Positions 18,268-28,623 of a DNA stretch of 38,783 nucleotides are shown here, in pieces. The notes under the pieces were generated by a model. It was not told the DNA's origin. It saw only the letters and a list, made by a program, of their open reading frames with translations, and made no database searches. A program made the translations under genes and the position numbers. Location: NCBI GenBank assembly GCA_018713425.1, contig DVOT01000256.1:1-38783 (forward strand), written 5' to 3'. Numbering within the stretch: the first letter of the stretch is position 1; each line of letters begins with the position of its first letter. This DNA is from Alectryocaccomicrobium faecavium (GTDB taxonomy: Bacteria; Bacillota; Clostridia; Christensenellales; Aristaeellaceae).

Positions 18268-19461
18268 ATGGCAACGAGAAAAGTCAAACCAGAAACGGAA
18301 AATTTGTCCAGCGCGATCGATTCCATATTGCGCGAGCGCAAAATGAACCGAAACGCGCTGATCAACGCAATCGAGGCCGCGCTGATTTCCGCCTATAAGA
18401 AAAACTACGGCCGCAATTCCGATGTGCGCGTCACCTTCGATGGCCGCGATGTGGAAATCACCGCGCAGAAGAGCGTTGTGGAAGAAGTGCAGGATCCGCA
18501 TACGGAGATCACCCTGGAAGAAGCGCGGGAGATCGATCCGCGGTATGGCCTGGGCGACCGGATTCCCGTGGTGGTCAACCCGCGCGATTTTGGCCGCATC
18601 GCCGCGCAAACGGCGAAGCAGGTGATCGTGCAGCACATGCGCGAGGCCGAGCGCGGCGTGATCTACGATGAATACATTGAAAAGGAAAACGAGGTGCTCA
18701 CCGCCATCGTGCAGAGCGTGGAGAGCAACGACAACGTCTTTGTGGAAATCGGGCGTACGGAAGGCATTCTGGAGGCTTCCCAGCGCATGCCGGGCGAGGA
18801 GATTCGCCCCAACGACCGCCTAAAGGTGTATGTGCTCAACGTGTCGCGCAGCCCGCGCGGCCCGCAGATCACGGTTTCGCGCACGCATCCGGGGCTGGTC
18901 AAGCGATTGTTCGAGCTGGAAGTGCCGGAGATCCGCTCCGGCGCGGTGCAGATTCGCGCCATCGCGCGCGAAGCCGGTTACCGCACCAAGATGGCCGTGC
19001 ATTCCAACGATTCCATGATCGACGCGGTGGGTTCCTGCGTGGGCCCGCGCGGCATGCGCGTGGAAAACGTGGTAAATGAACTGAAGACCGAAAAGATCGA
19101 TATCATCAAGTGGGCGAGCGATCCGGCGGAATACATCGCCAACGCGCTCAACCCGGCGCGCGTGATCCATGTGTTCGTTTCCGACCGGGAAAAGGCTGCG
19201 CGCGTGGTCGTTCCGGACAACCAGCTTTCCTTGGCCATTGGCAAGGAAGGGCAGAACGCCCGCCTGGCCGCCAAGCTCACCGGCTGGAAGATCGATATCA
19301 AGAGCCAAAGCCAGGCGGAAGCCGCCGCCATGCAACTGGCCGAGGAAGCCGCGGCGCAGGAAGCGCAGGCGGCCGAAGCACAGGAGCAGGAAGCAGCGAT
19401 GGACGCCGCTGAAGCGGTGGACGTTGCGCCGGAAACCGGGGAGGAAGAACAGGAAATCTGA
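18268..19461 (+). CDS. nusA: Transcription termination/antitermination factor NusA
   Basis: 397 residues. NusA binds RNA polymerase and controls pausing and termination. Order: N-terminal RNAP-binding domain (SSAIDSILRERKMNRNALI), S1 domain (about 135-200, ending VYVLNVSRSPRGPQI), KH1 (GSCVGPRGMRVENVVNEL, near 252) and KH2 (AIGKEGQNARLAAKLTGW). A short Glu/Ala-rich tail follows, with none of the extra acidic repeats of E. coli NusA. ATG at 18268 is preferred over the GTG at 18262 because TAGAGGAG then has a normal spacing of about 8 nt. The stop overlaps the start of rnpM by one base. Confidence 0.97.
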   Translation: MATRKVKPETENLSSAIDSILRERKMNRNALINAIEAALISAYKKNYGRNSDVRVTFDGRDVEITAQKSVVEEVQDPHTEITLEEAREIDPRYGLGDRIPVVVNPRDFGRIAAQTAKQVIVQHMREAERGVIYDEYIEKENEVLTAIVQSVESNDNVFVEIGRTEGILEASQRMPGEEIRPNDRLKVYVLNVSRSPRGPQITVSRTHPGLVKRLFELEVPEIRSGAVQIRAIAREAGYRTKMAVHSNDSMIDAVGSCVGPRGMRVENVVNELKTEKIDIIKWASDPAEYIANALNPARVIHVFVSDREKAARVVVPDNQLSLAIGKEGQNARLAAKLTGWKIDIKSQSQAEAAAMQLAEEAAAQEAQAAEAQEQEAAMDAAEAVDVAPETGEEEQEI

Positions 19462-19742
19462 TGGGAATCAAGCCGAAAAAGGTGCCAATGCGCATGTGCC
19501 TGGGGTGCCGGGAGATGCGCCCCAAGGCAGAATTGCGCCGGATTGTCAAATCGCCGGAAGGGGAAATTGGCATCGATTTGAAGGGGAAGGCGCCGGGCCG
19601 GGGGGCGTATATCTGCCTTTCGGAGCAGTGCCTGAAGAAGGCGCGCAAGTCCCGCGCGCTGGAACGGGCGCTGGAAACCTCCATTGGGGAGGAAATTTAC
19701 GAGCGCCTGGAGGCGGAAATTCGTGCGCAGGCAGGAGAATAA
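19461..19742 (+). CDS. rnpM: YlxR-family RNA-binding protein (RnpM)
   Basis: 93 residues. The family is recognised from CLGCREMRPKAELRRIV near the N-terminus and GKAPGRGAYICLSEQCLKKA in the middle, with a basic nucleic-acid-binding surface. YlxR in Bacillus has been described as a regulator of RNase P activity (hence RnpM) and also as a nucleoid-associated transcription regulator. Position between nusA and ylxQ is conserved in Firmicutes. It starts on the last base of the nusA stop and overlaps ylxQ by about 20 nt. Confidence 0.92.
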   Translation: MGIKPKKVPMRMCLGCREMRPKAELRRIVKSPEGEIGIDLKGKAPGRGAYICLSEQCLKKARKSRALERALETSIGEEIYERLEAEIRAQAGE

Positions 19743-20049
19743 AAATTACGCCATATTGGGCCTGTGCATGCGCGCAGGCAAACTGATAACGGGCGCGCAG
19801 GGGACGGAAAAGGCCGTCAAGAGCGGGGAAGGCGTGTTGGCGCTCTTCGATGCTTCCGCTTCGGACGGCACAAAAAAGGCGATTCGCGACGCATGCACAT
19901 ACATGCGCGTGGAATGTTTGCAGTTGCCTTCGGGCGTGCTTTCGCGGGAAACCGGGAAGGCCGGGCGAATGGCAGCGGCGGTGACGGACGCTTCTTTTGC
20001 CCGCGGCATCATCCGCGCCGTGGGGGAAGCGGCCAAGCAATACGATTGA
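19723..20049 (+). CDS. ylxQ: YlxQ, L7Ae-family RNA-binding protein
   Basis: 108 residues from a GTG start (VRRQENKNYAILGLCMRAGKL), chosen because the family begins shortly before 'LGLAMRAGKLITG' and a GGAGGCGGA site lies upstream. The L7Ae/L30e fold binds kink-turn RNA. Visible features are GLCMRAGKLITGAQGTEKAV, LALFDASASDGTKKAI and the C-terminal GRMAAAVTDASFARGI. The gene occurs between rnpM and infB throughout Firmicutes. The exact RNA target is not settled. A longer in-frame start at 19684 would lie deep inside rnpM and is less likely. Confidence 0.88.
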   Translation: MRRQENKNYAILGLCMRAGKLITGAQGTEKAVKSGEGVLALFDASASDGTKKAIRDACTYMRVECLQLPSGVLSRETGKAGRMAAAVTDASFARGIIRAVGEAAKQYD

Positions 20050-20065
20050 GGGGTGCATTTAGGGA

Positions 20066-22765
<2,700 letters not shown>

Positions 22766-22789
22766 AGTAGCGGAGTGTTTTTCTGATCC

Positions 22790-22812
22790 TTGACAAATCG
22801 AAGGCTTGTCAA
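22790..22812. repeat. TTGACAA...TTGTCAA palindrome, related to one at 30835
   Basis: TTGACAA (22790-22796) pairs with TTGTCAA (22806-22812). The core matches the 12-bp palindrome at 30835-30861, including the flanking CAACGA, so both are copies of one dispersed element. Confidence 0.6.
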
Positions 22813-22850
22813 CGAAAATGAAGGGGCGCTCGCGTCCCTTCATTTTTCGT
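22812..22850 (+). terminator. Intrinsic terminator after infB
   Basis: ACGAAAATGAAGGG pairs with CCCTTCATTTTTCGT around a GCGCTCGCGT-type loop. The T-tract is part of the 3' arm. rbfA begins only 27 nt later without an obvious promoter, so this is probably a partial terminator that lowers downstream expression. Confidence 0.75.
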
Positions 22851-22876
22851 TCGTAGCAATAGAGCAGGAGGCCATT

Positions 22877-23251
22877 ATGGGATATGATAGGTTGGACCGG
22901 ATCAACGAAGAAGTCCGGAAAGCGCTCGACCAGATCATTCGCGGCGAGCTGAACGACCCGCGCATTGGCGGCACGTTTTCCATTCCCAGCGCGGAGGTCA
23001 CGCGGGATTTGAAATATTGCAAGGTGCGCGTGAGCATCCTGGAAGAGGAAAGGCGCGCGGATTTTATGAAAGCGCTCAAGAGCGCGCGCGGCTACATCCG
23101 GCGCGCGCTGGGGCGGCAAGTGGAATTGCGCAACACGCCAGAACTTTTGTTCGAATTGGACCAGAACATGGAATACGCCGCGCACATTCAGGCGATTCTC
23201 AAGGCGGATGAAGCGCGGGGGGAGGCCAGCGGCGATGAGCGGAACCAATGA
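22877..23251 (+). CDS. rbfA: 30S ribosome-binding factor A
   Basis: 124 residues, normal size. RbfA binds immature 30S subunits during 16S 5'-end processing. The KH-like fold is seen in YDRLDRINEEVRKALDQIIR, GTFSIPSAEVTRDLKYCKVRV, and RGYIRRALGRQVELRNTPEL with LLFELDQNMEYAAHI. The start at 22877 (MGYDRLDRI) has GCAGGAGG at good spacing; in-frame codons upstream run through the infB terminator and are not coding. The gene overlaps nrnA by 17 nt. Confidence 0.95.
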   Translation: MGYDRLDRINEEVRKALDQIIRGELNDPRIGGTFSIPSAEVTRDLKYCKVRVSILEEERRADFMKALKSARGYIRRALGRQVELRNTPELLFELDQNMEYAAHIQAILKADEARGEASGDERNQ

Positions 23252-24176
23252 GCAAGTGCTCGCCTGGCTGAAAAACGCGGAGGATTTGACGATTTTTGCA
23301 CACGTGTCCCCGGATGGGGACACGATTGGCAGCTCGCTGGCGCTGTGGCACGCGCTGGGCAGGCAGGCGCAGTTGGTTTGCGAAGACCCGATTCCGGAAA
23401 AATACGCCTTTTTGCCGGGCGCGCAGGCGTTTGTACTTCCCGCCGGCGCGCGGGCGAGCGCGTATGCCCTGGCCGTGGACGCGGCGGACGCCGGGCGGCT
23501 GGGCGCGGCGCGCGCGCTCTTTGAGGCGGCGGCGCACACGGCGGTGATCGATCACCATGGCACGAATCCGGGATATGCGCAGGTTTGCCGGGTGGAACCG
23601 GAACTGGGCGCGACGGGCACGCTGGTGCGGGAAATTTTGCGCGATGGCGGCTGGCAGGTGGACGCGGATATCGCGCTGTGCCTCTACGTGGCCATTTCCA
23701 CGGACACGGGCAATTTCAGCTTTTCTTCCACCAAGCGGCGCGATATGCTGGCGGTGGCGGATCTGGTGGAAATGTTTGATTTGGCGGAAACCACGCGCAA
23801 GCTCTTTCGCATGAAGCGCAAGGAGCACACGTTGCTGTTGGGCGCGATGCTCTCCGCGGCGCAATTTGCCGCGCGGGGCCGCGTGGCGTATGGCTGCGTG
23901 ACGCGGGAAATGCTGGCGCGCGCGGGCGCGCAAAACGCGGATATTGAGGGCCTGATCGATTCTTTGATCAACATGGAGGGCGTGGAAGTGGCGCTGCTGT
24001 TTTCGCAGCGGGAAAGCACAAAGCTTTCCATTCGCACGCTGCAAATGGACGCGGCGGCTCTCGCGCAGCGCTATGGCGGCGGCGGGCACGTGCGCGCCGC
24101 GGGCGCAACCCTGGATTGCCCCCTGGAAGAAGCGGTGCGGCGCGTCGTGAAGGACGTGGAAGCGGAAATGGAGTGA
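23235..24176 (+). CDS. nrnA: DHH-family oligoribonuclease / pAp phosphatase (NrnA type)
   Basis: 313 residues. NrnA degrades nano-RNA and dephosphorylates pAp in Firmicutes lacking Orn. Metal motifs are HVSPDGDTIGSS near residue 20 (DGD in place of the more common DAD), ALAVDAADAGRL, VIDHHGTNPGYA with the DHH signature, and AISTDTGNFSFSS. The C-terminal DHHA1 domain ends with RYGGGGHVRAAGATL. The start MSGTNEQVLAWL at 23235 has GGGGGAGG upstream and overlaps rbfA. The stop overlaps the GTG of truB. The rbfA-nrnA-truB-ribF order is the standard Firmicute arrangement. Confidence 0.94.
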   Translation: MSGTNEQVLAWLKNAEDLTIFAHVSPDGDTIGSSLALWHALGRQAQLVCEDPIPEKYAFLPGAQAFVLPAGARASAYALAVDAADAGRLGAARALFEAAAHTAVIDHHGTNPGYAQVCRVEPELGATGTLVREILRDGGWQVDADIALCLYVAISTDTGNFSFSSTKRRDMLAVADLVEMFDLAETTRKLFRMKRKEHTLLLGAMLSAAQFAARGRVAYGCVTREMLARAGAQNADIEGLIDSLINMEGVEVALLFSQRESTKLSIRTLQMDAAALAQRYGGGGHVRAAGATLDCPLEEAVRRVVKDVEAEME

Positions 24177-25066
24177 GCGCGCTGGACGGATTTTTGAATG
24201 TGTACAAGCCGCTGGGCATCTCTTCCGCCGGAGTGGTGGGACGCGTGAAGCGCATACTGCCGCGCGGCACCGCGATCGGGCACGGCGGCACGCTGGATCC
24301 GGAAGCGGAAGGCGTTTTGCCCCTGTGCGTGGGCAAGGCCACCCGGCTGTTTGATTATATCGTCGATAAGCAAAAGCGCTATATCGCGGAAGTGACGTTG
24401 GGCAAGGTGACGGACACGCAGGACGCCGCGGGCACGGTGCTGGAGGAGCGTCCGGTGCGCGTGGGCGAGGCGGAGATCCGGGCCGCGCTGCCCCAGTTGA
24501 CGGGCGATATTTTGCAGCGCCCGCCCCTGTATTCCGCGCTCAAGCGCGATGGCAAGCCGCTGTACGCTTACGCGCGCAAGGGGCAGGAAATCGCGGTCGC
24601 CCCGCGCCCCGTGCGCGTGGACGCGCTGGAGCTGCTGGGCTGCACGGGCGAAAACCGCTACGAGATTCGCGTGGATTGCGGCAAGGGCGTGTATGTGCGC
24701 ACGCTGATGCACGATTTGGGCGCGCTGCTGGGTTGCGGGGGATATATGTCGCGCCTGGCGCGCGTGCGGGCCGGTGCGTTTCGCGCGGAAGACGCCATCG
24801 CGCTGGACGCGCTGAGCGATGTGGAGGCCCATCTGCTGCCGTTGGATTTCCCCATTGGGCACATTCCGTTGGTGCGCGTGGGCGAAGGTGAACTGCGCCG
24901 CGTGCAAAACGGCAATCCGCTGTACGCGCGTTCGCTGCTGGAAGCGCCACAGGCGCGCGAAGGAATCGTGCGGGTGTATGTGGGGGACGCGTTTGCTGGA
25001 ATGGGAGAGTTTCAGGAAGACGGCAGCGTGCGCTTTCGGGCCATGCTCCTGGAAAAAAGGCTATGA
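24173..25066 (+). CDS. truB: tRNA pseudouridine(55) synthase
   Basis: 297 residues from GTG at 24173, which overlaps the nrnA stop. TruB makes pseudouridine 55 in the T-loop of tRNAs. The N-terminus GFLNVYKPLGISSAGVVGRV and the catalytic block GHGGTLDPEAEGVLPLCVGKATR, with the nucleophilic Asp near residue 41, are clear. YIAEVTLGKVTDTQDAAG, RPPLYSALKRDGKPLYAYAR and VDCGKGVYVRTLMHDLG follow. A C-terminal region resembling PUA extends to LEKRL. The ribF start codon lies inside the stop region (ATGA). Confidence 0.96.
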   Translation: MSALDGFLNVYKPLGISSAGVVGRVKRILPRGTAIGHGGTLDPEAEGVLPLCVGKATRLFDYIVDKQKRYIAEVTLGKVTDTQDAAGTVLEERPVRVGEAEIRAALPQLTGDILQRPPLYSALKRDGKPLYAYARKGQEIAVAPRPVRVDALELLGCTGENRYEIRVDCGKGVYVRTLMHDLGALLGCGGYMSRLARVRAGAFRAEDAIALDALSDVEAHLLPLDFPIGHIPLVRVGEGELRRVQNGNPLYARSLLEAPQAREGIVRVYVGDAFAGMGEFQEDGSVRFRAMLLEKRL

Positions 25067-25608
25067 ATGTGTATCAAGATGAGCGGGAATTCATGGGCCG
25101 CGCTTCCGTGATGACCATGGGCACGTTCGATGGCGTACACGCCGGGCACCGGGCATTGATCCATTGCGCGCTGGAGAAGGCGCGCGCGCTGGGCGTGCCA
25201 GCCGTGGTGTATACGTACGACCGCAACCCGCTGGCGGCGCTTTGTCCGCAGCGCGCGCCCGTGCCTTTGATGACGCTGGAAGAAAAGCTCGCCGCGCTGG
25301 AAAAGCTGGGCGTGGATTGCGTGGTGGTGCGCAGGTTTACCCGGGAATTTGCCGCCATAGAGGCGGAAGCGTTTCTGCGGCGCGTGTGCGAGGCGCTCAA
25401 GCCGCGGGCGATCGTGGTGGGCTATAACAACACTTTCGGCGCGCGGGGCGCGGGCACGGCGCAAACGGTAGAATCCTTTTGCGCCCAGCGCGGCATCGAG
25501 GCCATTGTGGTGCCGCCCGTCGAGCGGGACGGCGCGGCGGTTTCTTCCACGCGCATTCGCGCGCTGCTATCGCAGGGCGAAACGGAGGCAGCCAAGCGGC
25601 TTCTGTGA
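25063..25608 (+). CDS. ribF: RibF-like FAD synthetase, riboflavin-kinase domain missing
   Basis: 181 residues, against about 310 for bifunctional RibF. The FMN adenylyltransferase domain is complete: MGTFDGVHAGHRALI (the nucleotidyltransferase HIGH-like site), VVYTYDRNPLAAL, LGVDCVVVRRFTREFA, VVGYNNTFGARGAGT and VSSTRIRALLSQGETEAAKRLL. The protein stops exactly where the linker to the riboflavin-kinase domain should begin. In the +1 frame after the stop, the DNA still encodes DRPSALGGE and IHENGHGMRL. These look like the RibF linker (GRPY-L-GE-VVHG-G-G-R). A one-base insertion with later decay is therefore likely. Flavokinase must come from elsewhere, or this is a monofunctional FAD synthetase. 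It is coupled to truB. Confidence 0.85.
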   Translation: MNVYQDEREFMGRASVMTMGTFDGVHAGHRALIHCALEKARALGVPAVVYTYDRNPLAALCPQRAPVPLMTLEEKLAALEKLGVDCVVVRRFTREFAAIEAEAFLRRVCEALKPRAIVVGYNNTFGARGAGTAQTVESFCAQRGIEAIVVPPVERDGAAVSSTRIRALLSQGETEAAKRLL

Positions 25609-25671
25609 CCGGCCGTCGGCGCTGGGCGGAGAAACTTCGCAAGAAATTCACGAAAATGGCCATGGCATGCG

Positions 25672-25700
25672 TTTACAATGCCGCCAGCATGTGGTACAAT
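25672..25700 (+). promoter_or_regulatory. Promoter of rpsO
   Basis: TTTACA (25672-25677), a 17-bp spacer and TACAAT (25695-25700), about 100 bp before rpsO. It occupies DNA that in the +1 frame resembles decayed riboflavin-kinase coding sequence. The leader 25710-25785 has GC-rich complementary segments that may be the S15 autoregulatory site, but no fold was established. Confidence 0.75.
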
Positions 25701-25801
25701 AATGCGTGGCACAATGTTGCCAAGATCCGTTTGCGCGGTTTGCCGAACACTCCGCCGGTTTACCTCGCTTGCGGGAATAGAGGAAGGATGGAGAAGATTT
25801 T

Positions 25802-26062
25802 ATGCTTACCAACAAGAGCGAAATCATTGCCGAGTATGGCCGCCATGTGGGCGACACGGGTTCCCCGGAAGTGCAGATCGCGCTGCTCACCGCGCGTATC
25901 AACCATTTGAACGACCATCTCAAGGAGCACAAAAAGGATCACCATTCCCGTCGCGGCCTGCTGCTGATGGTTGGTCAGCGCCGTGGCTTGCTGGATTATC
26001 TCCGCAAGACGGATATCGAGAGCTATCGCCAGCTGATTGCCAAGCTCGGCCTGCGCAAGTAA
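25802..26062 (+). CDS. rpsO: 30S ribosomal protein S15
   Basis: 86 residues, close to the usual 89. S15 is a primary binder of the central 16S domain three-way junction. DTGSPEVQIALLTARINHL, HKKDHHSRRGLLLMVGQRR and LDYLRKTDIESYRQLIAKL are textbook family segments. A GGAAGGATGGAGAAG region lies upstream of ATG. It has its own promoter and terminator, and precedes pnp, the same pair as in most bacteria. Confidence 0.97.
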   Translation: MLTNKSEIIAEYGRHVGDTGSPEVQIALLTARINHLNDHLKEHKKDHHSRRGLLLMVGQRRGLLDYLRKTDIESYRQLIAKLGLRK

Positions 26063-26101
26063 GGCAGTGACGGTTGCCCTGGCGTCCCGTAGATGAAATT
26101 G

Positions 26102-26135
26102 GCCGTCGCTCGGGAATTTCCGGGCGGCGGCTTTT
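26102..26135 (+). terminator. Terminator of rpsO
   Basis: GCCGTCGCTCGGGAA (26102-26116) pairs with TTCCGGGCGGCGGC (26118-26131, a few G-T pairs) and is followed by TTTT. Confidence 0.75.
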
Positions 26136-26147
26136 CGCCGCGGTGTA

Positions 26148-26190
26148 TCAAAAGCGGATGAAACGGCACTTTCGTTTTATGCGCTTTTGA
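26148..26190 (+). promoter_or_regulatory. Long hairpin in the rpsO-pnp gap
   Basis: TCAAAAGCG (26148-26156) pairs with CGCTTTTGA (26182-26190). Inside it ATGAAACG (26158-26165) pairs with CGTTTTAT (26173-26180, one G-T), giving about 17 bp of stem with no T-tract. In enterobacteria a comparable pnp leader hairpin is the site of RNase III cleavage and PNPase autocontrol. Whether this one does the same is inference. A candidate pnp promoter is weak (TTGCCC near 26251, A/T-rich -10 near 26274). Confidence 0.5.
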
Positions 26191-26316
26191 AACAGCGCGG
26201 CGGATGCGCACCCTTTGGCAAGACTGGCGCCCTGGCGGGCGAACCGTTTTGCCCCATCATTTTGGTAACAATAAAAATAAAGATAGAGAAGAGATGTCCA
26301 GAGGAGGGACAACGAG

Positions 26317-28479
26317 ATGTTCAAGCAGTATGAAATGGAACTGGGCGGGCGCAAGCTCGTGCTGGAGTTCGGCAAGTATGCCGAGCAGGCGAATGGCTCT
26401 ACCTTCGTCCGCTATGGCGATACGGTGCTGCTCGTGACCGCTACCGCGTCGGACAAGCCGCGCGATGGCATCGACTTTTTCCCGCTGAGCGTGGATTTTG
26501 AAGAGAAGCTGTATTCCGTCGGCAAGATTCCCGGCGGTTTCATCAAGCGCGAAGGCCGGCCTTCCGAAAAGGCGATCCTCACCAGCCGCCTGATCGACCG
26601 TCCGCTGCGCCCCCTGTTCCCCAAAGGCATGCGCAACGACGTGCAGGTGGTGGCGGTCGCTATGTCCGTGGACACCAACAACGCGCCGGAAATCCCGGCC
26701 ATGATTGGCTCCTCCGCCGCGCTGTGCGTTTCCGATATTCCTTTTGCCGGCCCCACTGGCGCGGTCAACATCGGCCTGATCGATGGCGAGTTCATCGTCA
26801 ACCCGAACGACGAACAGCGCGCGGCCAGCGAATTGGCCCTCACCGTGGCGGGCACCAAGGACGCCGTGATGATGGTGGAAGCCGGCGCGAAGGAAGTTTC
26901 CGAAGAAGTGATGCTCAAGGCGATCCTCTTCGCGCATGAAGAAATCAAGAAGATCGTGGCCTTCATCGAGGGCATCCAGGCGGAAATCGGCAAGCCCAAG
27001 CGCGAGTTCCCGCTCTATCTGCCGGGCGAGGACGTGAAGAGCGCGGTGCGCGAATTCGCCATGGACAAAGTGCGCTGGATGTTTGAAACCTTCGACCGCG
27101 CAGAGCGCAACGCGCGCGAAGAACAGGTGAAGCAGGAAGTGGAAGAGCACTTCGCCGAGCAGTTCGAAGGCCGCATGGCCGAAGTGGGCGACGCGCTGTA
27201 TGGCCTGCAAAAAGAAGTGATGCGCCGCCACATCATCGACGAGGGCGTGCGCCCCGATGGCCGCAAGCTCACGGAGGTGCGCCCCATTTGGTGTGAAACC
27301 GGCATCCTGCCGCGTCCGCACGGCAGCGCCGTGTTCACCCGCGGGCAGACCCAGGTGCTCACCACCGTCACCCTGGGCGCCATGGGCGACGTGCAGATCC
27401 TCGACGGCATCAGCCCCGAGGAATCCAAGCGCTATATGCACCATTACAATTTCCCGCCCTATTCCACGGGCGAAGCCAAGCCCCTGCGCAGCCCGGGCCG
27501 CCGCGAAATCGGCCACGGCGCGCTGGCGGAGCGCGCGCTGGAGCCGATGATTCCCTCGGAAGAGGAATTCCCCTACGCGCTGCGCCTGGTGAGCGAGGTC
27601 ATGTCCTCCAACGGCTCCACTTCGCAGGCTTCCGTCTGCGGCTCCACGCTGGCGCTGATGGACGCGGGCGTGCCGATCAAGCGCCCGGTGGCAGGCGTGG
27701 CCATGGGCCTGATCAAGGACGTGGAAAACACCGGCAAGGTCGCAGTGCTCACGGACATCCAGGGCTTGGAAGACTTCCTGGGCGATATGGACTTTAAGGT
27801 CGCGGGTACCCATAAGGGCATCACCGCCATCCAGATGGACATCAAGATCAAGGGCATCGACGAGCCGATCCTGCGCCAGGCGCTCGCCCAGGCGTATGAC
27901 GGCCGCATGCACATCCTCGGCAAAATGCTGGAGACGCTGCCCGCGCCGCGCCCGCATCTGTCGAAGTACGCGCCCAAGATCATCCGCTTCACCATCAATC
28001 CGGACAAGATCCGCGAGGTCATTGGCCCCGGCGGCAAGATGATCAACAAGATCATCGCCGAAACGGGCGTGAAGATCGATATCGAGGACGATGGCCGCGT
28101 GTACATCGCCACGCCAGACGAGGCCGCCGCCGCCAAGGCGCGCTCTCTGATCGAGGGCATCGCCAAGGACCTGCAGGTGGGCGATATCGTCACCGGCCCG
28201 GTGGTGCGCATCATGTCTTTCGGCGCGTTCATTGAATACGCGCCGGGCAAGGATGGCATGATACACATATCGAAGCTCGCGAACGAGCGCGTCGAAAAGG
28301 TGGAAGACGTGGTCAACATCGGCGACGTGCTGGAGTGCCGCGTGGCGGAGATCGACAGCCAGGGCCGCATCAACCTGGTGCGCAACGACATCGTGTACGA
28401 CAACGAGGCCATGCCCGTGCGCCGTCCCCCGCGCAGGGAAGGCGGCCGGGAGGGCGGCCGCTCGCGCCGCAGGGATTAA
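26317..28479 (+). CDS. pnp: Polynucleotide phosphorylase
   Basis: 720 residues, full length. PNPase degrades RNA 3'-5' by phosphorolysis and takes part in the degradosome. Two RNase PH domains are separated by an all-helical domain. The first begins MELGGRKLVLEFGKYAEQA. The second begins RPDGRKLTEVRPIWCETGIL and carries the catalytic block DFLGDMDFKVAGTHKGITA. KH (GGKMINKIIAETGVKIDIED, near residue 570) and S1 (VTGPVVRIMSFGAFIEYAPG) domains close the protein, with an Arg/Gly tail (GGREGGRSRRRD). ATG at 26317 has AGAGGAGGG upstream. A terminator follows at 28494. Confidence 0.98.
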   Translation: MFKQYEMELGGRKLVLEFGKYAEQANGSTFVRYGDTVLLVTATASDKPRDGIDFFPLSVDFEEKLYSVGKIPGGFIKREGRPSEKAILTSRLIDRPLRPLFPKGMRNDVQVVAVAMSVDTNNAPEIPAMIGSSAALCVSDIPFAGPTGAVNIGLIDGEFIVNPNDEQRAASELALTVAGTKDAVMMVEAGAKEVSEEVMLKAILFAHEEIKKIVAFIEGIQAEIGKPKREFPLYLPGEDVKSAVREFAMDKVRWMFETFDRAERNAREEQVKQEVEEHFAEQFEGRMAEVGDALYGLQKEVMRRHIIDEGVRPDGRKLTEVRPIWCETGILPRPHGSAVFTRGQTQVLTTVTLGAMGDVQILDGISPEESKRYMHHYNFPPYSTGEAKPLRSPGRREIGHGALAERALEPMIPSEEEFPYALRLVSEVMSSNGSTSQASVCGSTLALMDAGVPIKRPVAGVAMGLIKDVENTGKVAVLTDIQGLEDFLGDMDFKVAGTHKGITAIQMDIKIKGIDEPILRQALAQAYDGRMHILGKMLETLPAPRPHLSKYAPKIIRFTINPDKIREVIGPGGKMINKIIAETGVKIDIEDDGRVYIATPDEAAAAKARSLIEGIAKDLQVGDIVTGPVVRIMSFGAFIEYAPGKDGMIHISKLANERVEKVEDVVNIGDVLECRVAEIDSQGRINLVRNDIVYDNEAMPVRRPPRREGGREGGRSRRRD

Positions 28480-28493
28480 TCTGCGCAGGAAAA

Positions 28494-28535
28494 GGGGCTG
28501 TGAAAGAACTTTTGCTGTTTTTTCACAGCCCCTTT
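28494..28535 (+). terminator. Terminator after pnp, repeat copy 2 of the 132-168 palindrome
   Basis: GGGGCTGTGAAAGAAC (28494-28509) pairs with GTTTTTTCACAGCCCC (28517-28532) with one mismatch, followed by TTT. It is nearly identical to the palindrome at 132-168, including the A- and T-rich inner stem. Confidence 0.85.
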
Positions 28536-28623
28536 CGGTCAGTTCGGGAGAAACCAATTCGCATGGGAATTCGCAGGCAGGCGGACCATCGCGCGTGTAA
28601 GTTTTGCCTTTTTAGGAGGTAGT

